DNA of 23,797 nucleotides, taken from positions 1 through 23,797 of the IMG/VR virus record IMGVR_UViG_3300003476_000001. One strand, 5' to 3'. Shown piece by piece: positions 7,384 to 14,340 of the stretch. Under the pieces are notes generated by a model. The model ran no database searches and was not told where the DNA came from. It worked only from the letters and a program-made list of their open reading frames with translations. This stretch comes from a virus. The stretch's first letter is position 1; each line of letters opens with the position of its first letter. A program made the position numbers and the translations under genes.

Positions 7384-8376
7384 TTATATTATTAGTTCGC
7401 CTTTTTTGTTATACCAATCAGGATTGACATAACTAAATTGATGTCTGCAATTATATCCACCTCTTACTACAAGTGGATTGCCTGATTTTTTTCCTGACCA
7501 CGATCTAGTAGTCCATAATCGCTTGATTTCATCAATTGTAAAAAGTCCACCATTTCTTCTGTTATATACACCATTAATTAGATTTCTGCAAAAATCTCTA
7601 GTGGTTGGAATTACATCTCCATAGTATTTAACAAAAGTAAGACCAGCATCATTAGCTTTATTAAAATTAAGGGTTGCATCAAAATCTCTTAATGAGTCGT
7701 TTAATATCTGACCAGCATATCTTTTCATATTTTCACCAGCCCTATCTCTTGCAAATTTAGTCTGTAATGTTTGAATAGACTTATCAACTTGTGATTGTCT
7801 TGATTTAACATATTTATTTCTATTGATATAATCTACTAATCTATTTGCTTCTGCATCATCTGAACTAGCATATATACCATTTATTGTTTGTCTTAGTTCT
7901 TTTTCTAATTCTGTAAAATCATTTCCAACTAATGTATTCTGATAAACCTTTTCTGATAGTCGTCTTGTAAATGTGTTTGATACATCTTTGAACTGAGTAA
8001 AGTATTGTTGTTTTAAATTTTGTACTAAAGCTAAATCACCTTTTGTAAGTTCTTGAAACTCTACAGGAATATTACCAATTCTTCTAAAAGCTTTTTCTAT
8101 TCTCTTTGCTTGTTTTGTAAAACCCTCTCTAACAACTGTATCTGACCAACCAAGATATTCTCTATCAACAATTGCTTTTATTTTTGGTCTAATTGCTATA
8201 GCCGCTTGAAGTTCTATAAGCTTTCCATCTGTTTGTGGTAAATCTCTATTGGCTAATGATACTACTTCTCTTTCTATTCTATCTAATGTTGCAACAAGAG
8301 TTTTATAATATTTTGCTTCTGCTAGTTCGATTTGTTTGATTCTATATTCTGTTGATCTTTGTACTATATCTGACAT
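7384..8376 (-). CDS. Minor head protein, MuF / SPP1 gp7-like
   Basis: A 330-residue, mostly helical protein. The last 80 residues match the MuF domain: VIPTTRDFCRNLINGVYNRR, then a tryptophan-rich stretch (LWTTRSWSGKKSG) and GGYNCRHQFSYVNPDWY. The conserved D-F-C-R and G-x-N-C-R-H residues are present, so the domain looks intact. In SPP1 and Mu relatives this protein binds the portal and may be injected with DNA. The gene follows the portal in most phages. Here a gene on the opposite strand lies between portal and MuF. No toxin or enzyme domain is fused to the C-terminus. Confidence 0.85.
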   Translation of the reverse strand: MSDIVQRSTEYRIKQIELAEAKYYKTLVATLDRIEREVVSLANRDLPQTDGKLIELQAAIAIRPKIKAIVDREYLGWSDTVVREGFTKQAKRIEKAFRRIGNIPVEFQELTKGDLALVQNLKQQYFTQFKDVSNTFTRRLSEKVYQNTLVGNDFTELEKELRQTINGIYASSDDAEANRLVDYINRNKYVKSRQSQVDKSIQTLQTKFARDRAGENMKRYAGQILNDSLRDFDATLNFNKANDAGLTFVKYYGDVIPTTRDFCRNLINGVYNRRNGGLFTIDEIKRLWTTRSWSGKKSGNPLVVRGGYNCRHQFSYVNPDWYNKKGELII

Positions 8377-8604
8377 AGAAATTGTCTTATCAAAAAAACA
8401 TCAAAAACGCAAAAAGTGTTTTAGTGTCGCATCAACCAGCTAACACCCTAAAATTTTAATCGTCTACTTTTCAACAAGTTCGTCAAAAGTAAAAAAAATG
8501 AAAAAGTGAATATGTTATAATGGGTTATTAAAGATTTATTTATAAATTTTTAATTAGCTATTTAACATTGTGAATATGATTAGTTGGTAGAGAGAGAGGT
8601 ATCT
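8377..8604. promoter_or_regulatory. Divergent spacer of the opposite-strand insert
   Basis: This 228-base noncoding stretch separates the leftward MuF gene from the rightward 8605 gene. It is AT-rich and holds the extended -10 element described separately and two copies of GTGAATATG (8506-8514 and 8570-8578) that flank the likely transcription start. I could not find a convincing leftward promoter for the MuF-scaffold-capsid genes, though one would be useful if the insert interrupts readthrough. Confidence 0.5.
8513..8521 (+). promoter_or_regulatory. Extended -10 promoter for the 8605 gene
   Basis: The sequence TGTTATAAT is a perfect extended -10 element (TGnTATAAT) reading rightward. No good -35 lies 16-18 bases upstream, where the sequence is mostly A, which is usual for extended -10 promoters. 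Transcription would start near 8528, giving a leader of about 77 bases before the ATG at 8605. Confidence 0.6.
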
Positions 8605-9150
8605 ATGGGTAGAGAAACAAATGATAGAGTTAATTTGCGAAATGCTTATAAAAAAGCAAATTCAACTTTACCAAAACAATTACCATTTATTACTTTTGCT
8701 GAAGCTGAAAGAGCATCAAGACTATTAGCAAGTAAATTTGGTAAATTAAAAGATGCGAGTCCAAATAAAATTTATCCTATGTATAAAAAGCAGTGGGTAA
8801 GAAAAGTTTGGGTTTGTTTAAGTGGTGATTCTTCAACTTTAAGTAGAGGTTGGAGAAGATTAATACACGATATGGCACACAGGATTTTTAGATATAGAAA
8901 TCCAAGTTTGCCAGATCATTGTACTTTTCAAGCTGATTTGGAAGCTGAAATATGTGAATATGTTAATAGATCAGGTTGGCTTGATGGTTCTCTAAAAACT
9001 AAACCAAAACCAAAACTATCTAGTGAAGAAAAAAAAGTTATAAAGATTGAGTTGGTTAAGGGAAGTATTTTAAGATGGGAAACAAAAATTAAAAGAGCAA
9101 ATACCTATCTTAAAAAATATAAAGCAAAACTAAAAAGACTAACAAAATAA
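8605..9150 (+). CDS. Lone opposite-strand gene, possible zincin-like protein
   Basis: A 181-residue basic protein. The ATG at 8605 is preferred over an upstream TTG at 8584 because GAGAGAGG lies just before it. Residues about 84-120 contain GWRRLIHDMAHRIF, then DHCTFQADLEAEICEYV and SGWLDG. H88-D89-x-x-H92 resembles the HExxH zinc motif with Asp for Glu, and E113/E115 lie where a third ligand could be. I have seen similar W-R-R-L-[IV]-H-D-x-x-H proteins in phages without assigned function. The C-terminus (from about 145) is a lysine-rich helix. It is the only rightward gene inside the leftward structural block, has its own promoter and carries an early-type ribosome binding site. Enzyme activity is inference. 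Confidence 0.72.
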   Translation: MGRETNDRVNLRNAYKKANSTLPKQLPFITFAEAERASRLLASKFGKLKDASPNKIYPMYKKQWVRKVWVCLSGDSSTLSRGWRRLIHDMAHRIFRYRNPSLPDHCTFQADLEAEICEYVNRSGWLDGSLKTKPKPKLSSEEKKVIKIELVKGSILRWETKIKRANTYLKKYKAKLKRLTK

Positions 9151-9170
9151 CCAACAATCATATTCCAATG

Positions 9171-10586
9171 TTAGATAGTTTCTTGCTCTACTTCTTGATC
9201 TTCTTGTGTTGCTTCATCTTGTGTGAACTCACCTACCTCTGCTTTTTGATCTATCTCGTCAAATATCTCATTTAGTTTTTCGTCATCATCTACAACTGCT
9301 CTTGCAATTTCTTTATCTACTTCTTTGTTAAATGTAGGTGAACCAATAGACATGGCTTTTGCTTGTTGATAGTAAATTAAATCAGTTGCATAATCTCTAA
9401 TGTTAAATGAGTCAGGGTAACTTATCTCACCATCAAATGTAGCATTTTGAAACATAGCATAACATCTAAATAATTGTTCTTCTGCTATTTGTAAATTATC
9501 TGCTTTTTCAGAAAGTCTTGCATTAAGTAATTCAAATTCTGTTTGTAAAGCAATCCCTGATGATACTTGTTGTTTAGTTGTTCTTACTGCACCTGTATGA
9601 GCAATCCTATTGATAGCTTCTACTTTGTGATTAATAGAGTCCATAAGACCAGATAAATTTTGACCTGATGGTTGTAGTAAGTATGGTTTTAAGTTTGGTT
9701 CCATTTCTTCAGGCATTTCAATAACTGCACCAGCACCAGCACTAGCATTTACACTTGGAGTTTTTACTAATGATGGGTGATTTGTTAATCTAATTAATTG
9801 TTCTATTTCTGAAAGTTCGTTGTATATACTTTTTTGCAAATCTGCTATGTCTGTAAGGTCTGATTGACCAATCCCTTTTTTGTGTGATTTGGAATTGTAT
9901 AAAATAACTGCTGGTATTTTGCCAATCAGATTATCGGCAGTATCTATTATAGTTGGGTCTGACCGATCATCTTTTGAATAAATTGTTTCTATTCGATCAG
10001 GAAACCACAATCTAAAATATGTACCACCATCTTTATCTACTTCCTCTCTGATTTTAAGATAGTCTAAATAATACTTACCATTTACTTCTCTTTTAAAATT
10101 CCAATCTAAAACATTTTCAGGTGTAACGATTGAAATATATGGTCTTATTTCTTGATTAAGTTCCTCTGCTCTTGTTCGTGTTTGTATTGTTGGTTTATCT
10201 AGGATCATAAAACAATGACCATAGATAGCCGAATAATTTTGAGCCTGTCGCATTACAGAATTAAAACTGTTACCCTCTAAATCTGCATCTTTTAAGAATG
10301 ATTCCAAACTAGGCTCGTCTGCCATAGAACCAAAATCTCTTGAAGCTTTTACTCTAAATAAGAAAGATGAATATATTTGTATGATATTTTTACAATGATT
10401 ATCACAAGGTGTATTAGCAAGTCTTTGATTAAACTCGTTATCTAATTCTAAATTGTATCTATTTAGATATTGACCAATCGTATAATCATAACCACCATTA
10501 TATGACCTGATGTAATATTCCCAAAGATTTACATTTTCTTTGTAATCTTTGTGAGTATCGTAAGCATCATCTCTTGTATAAGCCAT
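9171..10586 (-). CDS. Portal protein
   Basis: A 471-residue protein that forms the dodecameric DNA gate at one capsid vertex. It starts MAYTRDDAYDTHKDYKENVN and shows portal features: DNHCKNIIQIYSSFLFRVKA near residue 65, YIS-IVTPENVLDWNF, and KIPAVILYNSKSHKKGIGQS in the wing. QKSIYNELSEIEQLIRLTNH precedes the stem, then comes a long region with IEAINRIAHTGAV-like helices and QQVSSGIALQTEFELLNARL, which resembles the crown/clip of SPP1 gp6-like portals. The C-terminus is acidic and glutamine-rich. It starts one base after the large terminase stop, and it ends 20 bases from the convergent stop of the 8605 gene. Confidence 0.88.
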   Translation of the reverse strand: MAYTRDDAYDTHKDYKENVNLWEYYIRSYNGGYDYTIGQYLNRYNLELDNEFNQRLANTPCDNHCKNIIQIYSSFLFRVKASRDFGSMADEPSLESFLKDADLEGNSFNSVMRQAQNYSAIYGHCFMILDKPTIQTRTRAEELNQEIRPYISIVTPENVLDWNFKREVNGKYYLDYLKIREEVDKDGGTYFRLWFPDRIETIYSKDDRSDPTIIDTADNLIGKIPAVILYNSKSHKKGIGQSDLTDIADLQKSIYNELSEIEQLIRLTNHPSLVKTPSVNASAGAGAVIEMPEEMEPNLKPYLLQPSGQNLSGLMDSINHKVEAINRIAHTGAVRTTKQQVSSGIALQTEFELLNARLSEKADNLQIAEEQLFRCYAMFQNATFDGEISYPDSFNIRDYATDLIYYQQAKAMSIGSPTFNKEVDKEIARAVVDDDEKLNEIFDEIDQKAEVGEFTQDEATQEDQEVEQETI

Positions 10587-10587
10587 C

Positions 10588-11823
10588 TTATTTAATGTTC
10601 CATCTTGTCGGTTGTGAAGTTGGGATTTGTGTTACTAAAGGTTTTATGTAATCTATCATATATCCAAGAGCATCATTCATATGGTCAAATCCATCTTCTT
10701 TGTTAGGAATATTTGTATCTTCCTTGTACGTTTGTCTTTGTAATCCTTTTATAAGATATTTGCAAGAATTGGAAACAAAAATATGTCTATTACCTTTACT
10801 ATCTTTAAGTTTTGAATTTACTGCATTGATTCTATCTCTTACTGCTGGGTGTTTATGTTTTACTTTTACTGTAAAGCCACCATTCTGAAGTATAGATAAA
10901 TCTGTTCTACCACCAGCAGATGTTTTTCTTTGTCTTGAAGCTGGGTCAGGATAGATAAATATTGGTAATTGACTTCCATATCTATCTCTTATCTCTTGCA
11001 CCATTTCATCAGTATTACTTGAATAAATTACTATTTCATCAACTAGATATATCTTTTCTTTTTCTATTTGTGCTACACAACAAGACATTGGGTCTATGTT
11101 AAAGTCCATTCCAATATGTAAAGGTTTTTTCCAATCTATCTTTTTATTAACAACAGACTCAACAGGGTGAAAGTTATAGTAGATAGCACCAGCATAATTT
11201 TCAAATGTACCCTCAAACTCTTGTCTAAATGTTCTTTGGTCTAAGTCTTGTCTAGCTTGATCTATTTCTTTTGGTGTAACCATTCCACCATCTAATGTAG
11301 TAAATTGAAAGCTTTCCCATTCTTTATCTTGCTTACCTTTTAGATACATTTCATAAGACCAATTACCATAACCTTTAGGAGTTCCACACATTAATACTTT
11401 TCCTAATGTATCTGATATTGATGCTCTTAATACTTCAAACCAAGTTCTTTTATCTATATCTGCAAACTCATCTAATATTAAAAAGTTTAATCCTGTACCT
11501 CGTAATGAGTCAGGCATATCAGCAGACTTTAAGGATATTGTACTATTTGTTTTTCTAATAGTTATTGTAAGTGTTGTTTCGTTTATATCTTCTATCCAAT
11601 TAAATTGATTAAGAACTTCTTTTAAATTAGACCAACAAATATCTTTAGCCATTTTAAGAGTTGGTGCTACATACCATATCTTTTGATTAGGTATTGATGC
11701 AAATTTCATCATCTCAGTTATAGCAAGATATGTTTTACCAAATCTTCTACCTGATATTAAAACTCTAAATCTTTTATTTGATGATGATATAAGATGCTGG
11801 GGTTTTGTTAGAGTGATCTTCAT
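10588..11823 (-). CDS. terL: Terminase large subunit
   Basis: A 411-residue packaging motor. Start MKITLTKPQ at 11823 is chosen. An in-frame TTG nine bases earlier is possible. Walker A is SGRRFGKT (24-31), the adenine/Q-like region precedes it, and Walker B with catalytic Glu is LILDE (115-119). CGTP near residue 150 is the coupling motif. The nuclease domain begins with GMDFNIDP (about 240), has YPDPASRQRK, and ends with the conserved DHMNDALGYMIDY. All motifs of an active ATPase-nuclease are present. It overlaps the 3' end of the preceding small gene by 50 bases and is directly followed by the portal. The small terminase candidate lies about 1.7 kb upstream, separated by several tiny genes. 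Confidence 0.95.
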   Translation of the reverse strand: MKITLTKPQHLISSSNKRFRVLISGRRFGKTYLAITEMMKFASIPNQKIWYVAPTLKMAKDICWSNLKEVLNQFNWIEDINETTLTITIRKTNSTISLKSADMPDSLRGTGLNFLILDEFADIDKRTWFEVLRASISDTLGKVLMCGTPKGYGNWSYEMYLKGKQDKEWESFQFTTLDGGMVTPKEIDQARQDLDQRTFRQEFEGTFENYAGAIYYNFHPVESVVNKKIDWKKPLHIGMDFNIDPMSCCVAQIEKEKIYLVDEIVIYSSNTDEMVQEIRDRYGSQLPIFIYPDPASRQRKTSAGGRTDLSILQNGGFTVKVKHKHPAVRDRINAVNSKLKDSKGNRHIFVSNSCKYLIKGLQRQTYKEDTNIPNKEDGFDHMNDALGYMIDYIKPLVTQIPTSQPTRWNIK

Positions 11824-12016
11824 TACAACCAAAATTAATATATATCTTATGTTTGTTTATTTCTTCTCTGCCTATTTCTTCTGTCTTTTGTAAGGACATT
11901 TTATAACCATCTAACATACAATCATAACCATCTTTATAAAAATTATCTAGTCTAAAAGGTGGCAAACAAGTACCTGATGTAGCACTACATATTATCATTG
12001 TTAGAACAAAGTTCAT
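11774..12016 (-). CDS. Small exported-looking cysteine protein overlapping terL
   Basis: An 80-residue protein starting MNFVLTMIICSATSGTCLPP. The first 14 residues look like a short signal peptide. Cysteines at 10, 17, 33 and 64 could form disulfides in the periplasm. NFYKDGYDCMLDGYKMSL and EEINKHKIYINFGCNED follow. I associate similar short proteins with marine phages close to terminase, with no known role. The stop lies 50 bases inside terL, and its ATG directly abuts the stop of a 34-residue gene upstream. C10 preceded by M-I-I is not a good lipobox. Confidence 0.68.
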   Translation of the reverse strand: MNFVLTMIICSATSGTCLPPFRLDNFYKDGYDCMLDGYKMSLQKTEEIGREEINKHKIYINFGCNEDHSNKTPASYIIIK

Positions 12017-12121
12017 TTATTTTTTCTTTCTGTAATATTTTCTGTGAGTTTGTATTCTCCAAGACCAATGGAATATTGATCTTGCAACTTTGCCTATCTT
12101 TTCTACCACCCAATCTATCAT
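12017..12121 (-). CDS. Tiny basic amphipathic protein (34 aa)
   Basis: Reads MIDWVVEKIGKVARSIFHWS and then WRIQTHRKYYRKKK, ending in TAA directly followed by the ATG of the next gene. The N-terminal part can form an amphipathic helix and the end is strongly basic, so membrane-surface association is possible. The overlapping alternative frame from 12131 gives a 49-residue peptide that looks less natural and ends inside the next gene. Support is gene packing, not a known family. Confidence 0.45.
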   Translation of the reverse strand: MIDWVVEKIGKVARSIFHWSWRIQTHRKYYRKKK

Positions 12122-12137
12122 TGTTAAAACTCATAAA

Positions 12138-12338
12138 TTATTTTAATTTTTCTATCCTTATAATTTTATTATCTACATCTAGTTCAGCTTTGACTTTACT
12201 GCATATGTAAGTTGCGTTGCTGTTCCTAGTTGCAATTCTTTTCTTTTCTAAACACTTACTTATAGATGGAGTCCAAGTCATCTCTGTTAGTTTTTGATCT
12301 ACACCTACAAACATCAATAGAGCAATAATCGTTTCCAT
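12138..12338 (-). CDS. Small protein with N-terminal hydrophobic segment
   Basis: A 66-residue protein starting METIIALLMFVGVDQKLTEM, with a short hydrophobic N-terminus that may act as signal or anchor. It has two cysteines (SKCLEKKR and YICSKVKAELD) that could be paired outside the cytoplasm. The ATG overlaps the TAA of the upstream membrane protein as TAATG. No family is recognised. With its neighbours it forms a group of envelope-directed small proteins just before terminase. Confidence 0.65.
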   Translation of the reverse strand: METIIALLMFVGVDQKLTEMTWTPSISKCLEKKRIATRNSNATYICSKVKAELDVDNKIIRIEKLK

Positions 12339-12682
12339 TAATGATTACCATTTCTTAATTTTTCTATTTGTTTATTTATATTATCTACTTGTTCTTTTAA
12401 ATGATCTATATTGACTTTGTTATATCTACTAGCTTGTATCTCTTTTTCTATAGATTCTATTTGTGATGCTAAGTGTTCTATTAACATATACATTTCTAAG
12501 TTTTTTGGTTCTTGTTCAGCTTTCTTTAATAAATCTTCTTGGAATAATATATCGGCAGTTTCTAATTGATTGAGTCTTTCTATAACTCCAAAGTAAGCCC
12601 ATACTCCAATAGCAACTGCTGTGACTATTGCTAACATATTTCTTATTGGCATTGATATAGATGTGTTCTCACTTACTTTCAT
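12338..12682 (-). CDS. Single-span membrane protein with coiled coil
   Basis: A 114-residue protein. Residues about 14-31 (NMLAIVTAVAIGVWAYFGV) form one transmembrane helix after a short polar N-terminus. Residues about 55-112 form a charged coiled coil (IEHLASQIESIEKEIQ and LKEQVDNINKQIEKLRN). This N-in, one-helix, coiled-coil build is found in many marine phages and resembles i-spanin- or holin-accessory-like proteins, without proof. The start overlaps the previous gene by four bases. Confidence 0.75.
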   Translation of the reverse strand: MKVSENTSISMPIRNMLAIVTAVAIGVWAYFGVIERLNQLETADILFQEDLLKKAEQEPKNLEMYMLIEHLASQIESIEKEIQASRYNKVNIDHLKEQVDNINKQIEKLRNGNH

Positions 12683-12951
12683 ATTCTAAATCCTTTCTTC
12701 CATGATTGGATTGCCCAATAAGCTGGACTCAAAGTTTTCTGTCCTTTTACTTTTGCTAAGATAGGTCTAAATCTAGCAAAAAACATTCTCTGTCGTGTTG
12801 GATTATTCTTTCTGATTGGCATACCTTTTGCACCAAATCTGACTATCTGAACTCTACCTGATCTTTTATTTTTAACATAAACTCCAAACTTCTTTGAAGC
12901 TGATGGTGTTCTAAAAGGTTTATTTAATTTTTTATTTCCATGTAATGACAT
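12679..12951 (-). CDS. Small basic phage protein of a widespread virion-associated family
   Basis: A 90-residue, strongly basic protein. The core KKFGVYVKNKRSGRVQIVRF, then FGAKGMPIRKNNPTRQRMFF and a C-terminal SPAYWAIQSWKKG follow a pattern I know from many marine myo-, podo- and siphoviruses: K-F-x-V-Y-V-K, F-G, R-x-N-P-x-R-R, YW-x-x-x-x-W. It is usually encoded near head genes and is unassigned, perhaps capsid-internal. The usual cysteines in the C-terminal half are absent here. ATG is at 12951. A 19-base gap precedes it. Confidence 0.72.
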   Translation of the reverse strand: MSLHGNKKLNKPFRTPSASKKFGVYVKNKRSGRVQIVRFGAKGMPIRKNNPTRQRMFFARFRPILAKVKGQKTLSPAYWAIQSWKKGFRI

Positions 12952-12970
12952 AATTTGTCATTATCATTTA

Positions 12971-13177
12971 TCATTTACAAATGCACCCAAAAAGATAACC
13001 ACTACCATCATTCATCACATGAAGATTGATACTATCTACATAACCTGTAAGTTTGAGTCTTAAAATATCACATACATCAAAGCAAGTAACCTCACTTATA
13101 ATCTCAACACCTTTTAATATTTCTTTTGTTACCGGAACTAATTGATACACACCATCATTTAGAATTATAAGTTCCAT
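12971..13177 (-). CDS. Small hypothetical protein
   Basis: A 68-residue protein starting MELIILNDGVYQLVPVTKEI. It has cysteines in TCFDVCD and FGCICK, spaced as two CxxC/CxC-like pairs that could bind metal. It is beta-rich with no membrane segment. The ATG overlaps the TAA of the upstream gene as TAATG. No family is recognised. Confidence 0.6.
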   Translation of the reverse strand: MELIILNDGVYQLVPVTKEILKGVEIISEVTCFDVCDILRLKLTGYVDSINLHVMNDGSGYLFGCICK

Positions 13178-13380
13178 TATCTTTTAAAATGTCTTGGTCG
13201 CCACTTGTTGCAGACATAAGTATCTTTAACACCTTTTGTTCGATAGACTCCACAAAATGAATGAGGTCTTGAATAGAGTCCACAATTACCACATGAACCT
13301 CTACCTTGTGATGGTCTAAAATCTTGTGGCATTTGATAAGGTATAAACTCTCCATTAGGATAGAAGTTTGATCGTTTCAT
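13177..13380 (-). CDS. Four-cysteine HiPIP-like small protein
   Basis: A 67-residue protein starting MKRSNFYPNGEFIPYQMPQD. Cysteines lie at 30, 33, 43 and 57: C-x2-C-x9-C-x13-C-x2-W. The last part (YVCNKWRPR) and the C-x13-C-x2-W spacing equal the end of high-potential iron-sulfur proteins, though the middle loop is shorter and no export signal is seen. A structural zinc site is the simple alternative. Similar short proteins occur near head genes in marine phages. Its ATG overlaps the preceding stop as ATGA. Confidence 0.7.
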   Translation of the reverse strand: MKRSNFYPNGEFIPYQMPQDFRPSQGRGSCGNCGLYSRPHSFCGVYRTKGVKDTYVCNKWRPRHFKR

Positions 13381-13541
13381 CTACCTTGACCTCTATATCT
13401 TAATTGTTTTCTACTTCTACCTTGTCGCTTATGTTTGTTCATGGAATTTACTTTTTTAGGGTTCTTACCAATAGAAGTACCTTTGAACTTCTTTTCATAG
13501 ACAACTACTTGTCCATAAACATTACCCTTTTTCTTTGCCAT
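13377..13541 (-). CDS. Tiny arginine/lysine-rich protein (54 aa)
   Basis: Reads MAKKKGNVYGQVVVYEKKFK, then GTSIGKNPKKVNSMNKHKRQ and ends RYRGQGR. The order VYG-x-V-x-x-YEKK, G-T-S-I-G, NKHKR and YRGQGR matches a short protein repeatedly seen in marine phages next to terminase genes. Function is unknown, and the charge suggests nucleic acid binding. It starts 20 bases inside the end of the small terminase candidate and overlaps the next gene as ATGA. Confidence 0.7.
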   Translation of the reverse strand: MAKKKGNVYGQVVVYEKKFKGTSIGKNPKKVNSMNKHKRQGRSRKQLRYRGQGR

Positions 13542-13923
13542 TTAAGTCTTTAACATCTTCTGCTTGTGCTTCAATAATTAATGGTAAAGGTTCAGTTACA
13601 TTTGTTTGTTGTACTTTGTCTGACATACCAAGCATATTTTTGGAAAGAAATATCTGCATCATAGTATTATCTTTCTTTACTGCTTTGTCGTACATTTTCT
13701 TTCTTAAACTAGCTTTACCTTGTTCTTTGTATTGTGTAATTATTTCGGCAAAATTTCTTTTTAATGTTCTTGCTGATACATTCATTACTGAAGCTATTTC
13801 ATAAGTAGGACAACCAATAGAAGCTAGATTTTTCAATATCTCTACATCTACTTTTGCTTTAGGTCTACCAACACTACATTGTGGTTTCTTTGTGGCTTTA
13901 GCCATAATTTTGTCTGATTTCAT
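13522..13923 (-). CDS. terS: Terminase small subunit candidate
   Basis: A 133-residue protein. After a basic N-terminus containing GRPKAKVDVEILKNLASIGC, residues about 32-62 form a helix-turn-helix (TYEIASVMNVSARTLKRNF). The helical segment KAVKKDNTMMQIFLSKNMLG followed by MSDK is the hallmark of many small terminase-like proteins that recognise packaging DNA and stimulate the large subunit. The C-terminus is acidic. A second in-frame ATG lies six codons inside. It is upstream of terL in the same operon. Distance from terL is unusual but the content of the gap is only small genes. Confidence 0.78.
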   Translation of the reverse strand: MKSDKIMAKATKKPQCSVGRPKAKVDVEILKNLASIGCPTYEIASVMNVSARTLKRNFAEIITQYKEQGKASLRKKMYDKAVKKDNTMMQIFLSKNMLGMSDKVQQTNVTEPLPLIIEAQAEDVKDLNGKEKG

Positions 13924-13926
13924 ATG

Positions 13927-14205
13927 TTATATCTCTATCCTTTTTAACTCTTTTATGCAACCAATCGGAAATACATTACGATCACTAAAAGTTTCTTCAT
14001 CATAACTTGCAAATGTCCATAGATATTTTTTATCTTTTTTAAATACATAAGCATAAGTATTCATAGTAGCTGGTCGCATCTTTTCAAATTCAGAATAAGA
14101 AAAATGTGATGAGTCACCCAAAATATCAAGCCAAACTATATGATAAAAGTAATATTTCTTTTTGTTTATTGAAATATGTCTATATTTTGACTTTTTTCTG
14201 ACCAT
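13927..14205 (-). CDS. Small conserved-looking phage protein
   Basis: A 92-residue protein with YYFYHIVWLDILGDSSHFSY, MRPATMNTYAYVFKKDKKYL and WTFASYDEETFSDRNVFPIG. The succession V-W-x-D-I-x-G-D-S, then F-x-K-D-K-K and FSDRNVFP-G is one I recall from many marine phages. It is a compact beta protein without assigned role. The preceding stop directly abuts its ATG. The next gene starts three bases after its stop. Confidence 0.7.
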   Translation of the reverse strand: MVRKKSKYRHISINKKKYYFYHIVWLDILGDSSHFSYSEFEKMRPATMNTYAYVFKKDKKYLWTFASYDEETFSDRNVFPIGCIKELKRIEI

Positions 14206-14340
14206 TTAATGTTTGCTTTTATCTATTGATTCAACGACAGCCCTATAATACTCTAGTTGCCTTTTTAGCATTTTATTTTCAATTGATAATTTAATCAATC
14301 TTTTTCTGACATACTTAAATATTCTTAATAATCCTATCAT
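14206..14340 (-). CDS. Tiny basic protein (44 aa)
   Basis: Reads MIGLLRIFKYVRKRLIKLSI and continues as a charged helix to SKH. The ATG overlaps the upstream TGA as ATGA and the TAA abuts the next ATG, so it fills the gap exactly. The N-terminal helix is amphipathic and the second half may be a short coiled coil. No family is recognised. Coupling is the main support. Confidence 0.6.
   Translation of the reverse strand: MIGLLRIFKYVRKRLIKLSIENKMLKRQLEYYRAVVESIDKSKH

Noticed and set aside
9120-9180. Possible bidirectional terminator between 8605 gene and portal (CTAACA ... TGTTAG)
   Set aside because: The arms are only six pairs with a 24-base loop and no T-run directly after, too weak to call.
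13155-13355. Leftward 66-codon frame overlapping the HiPIP-like gene
   Set aside because: The frame encoding the ordered cysteines has TAATG/ATGA coupling at both ends. This one has neither coupling nor motif.
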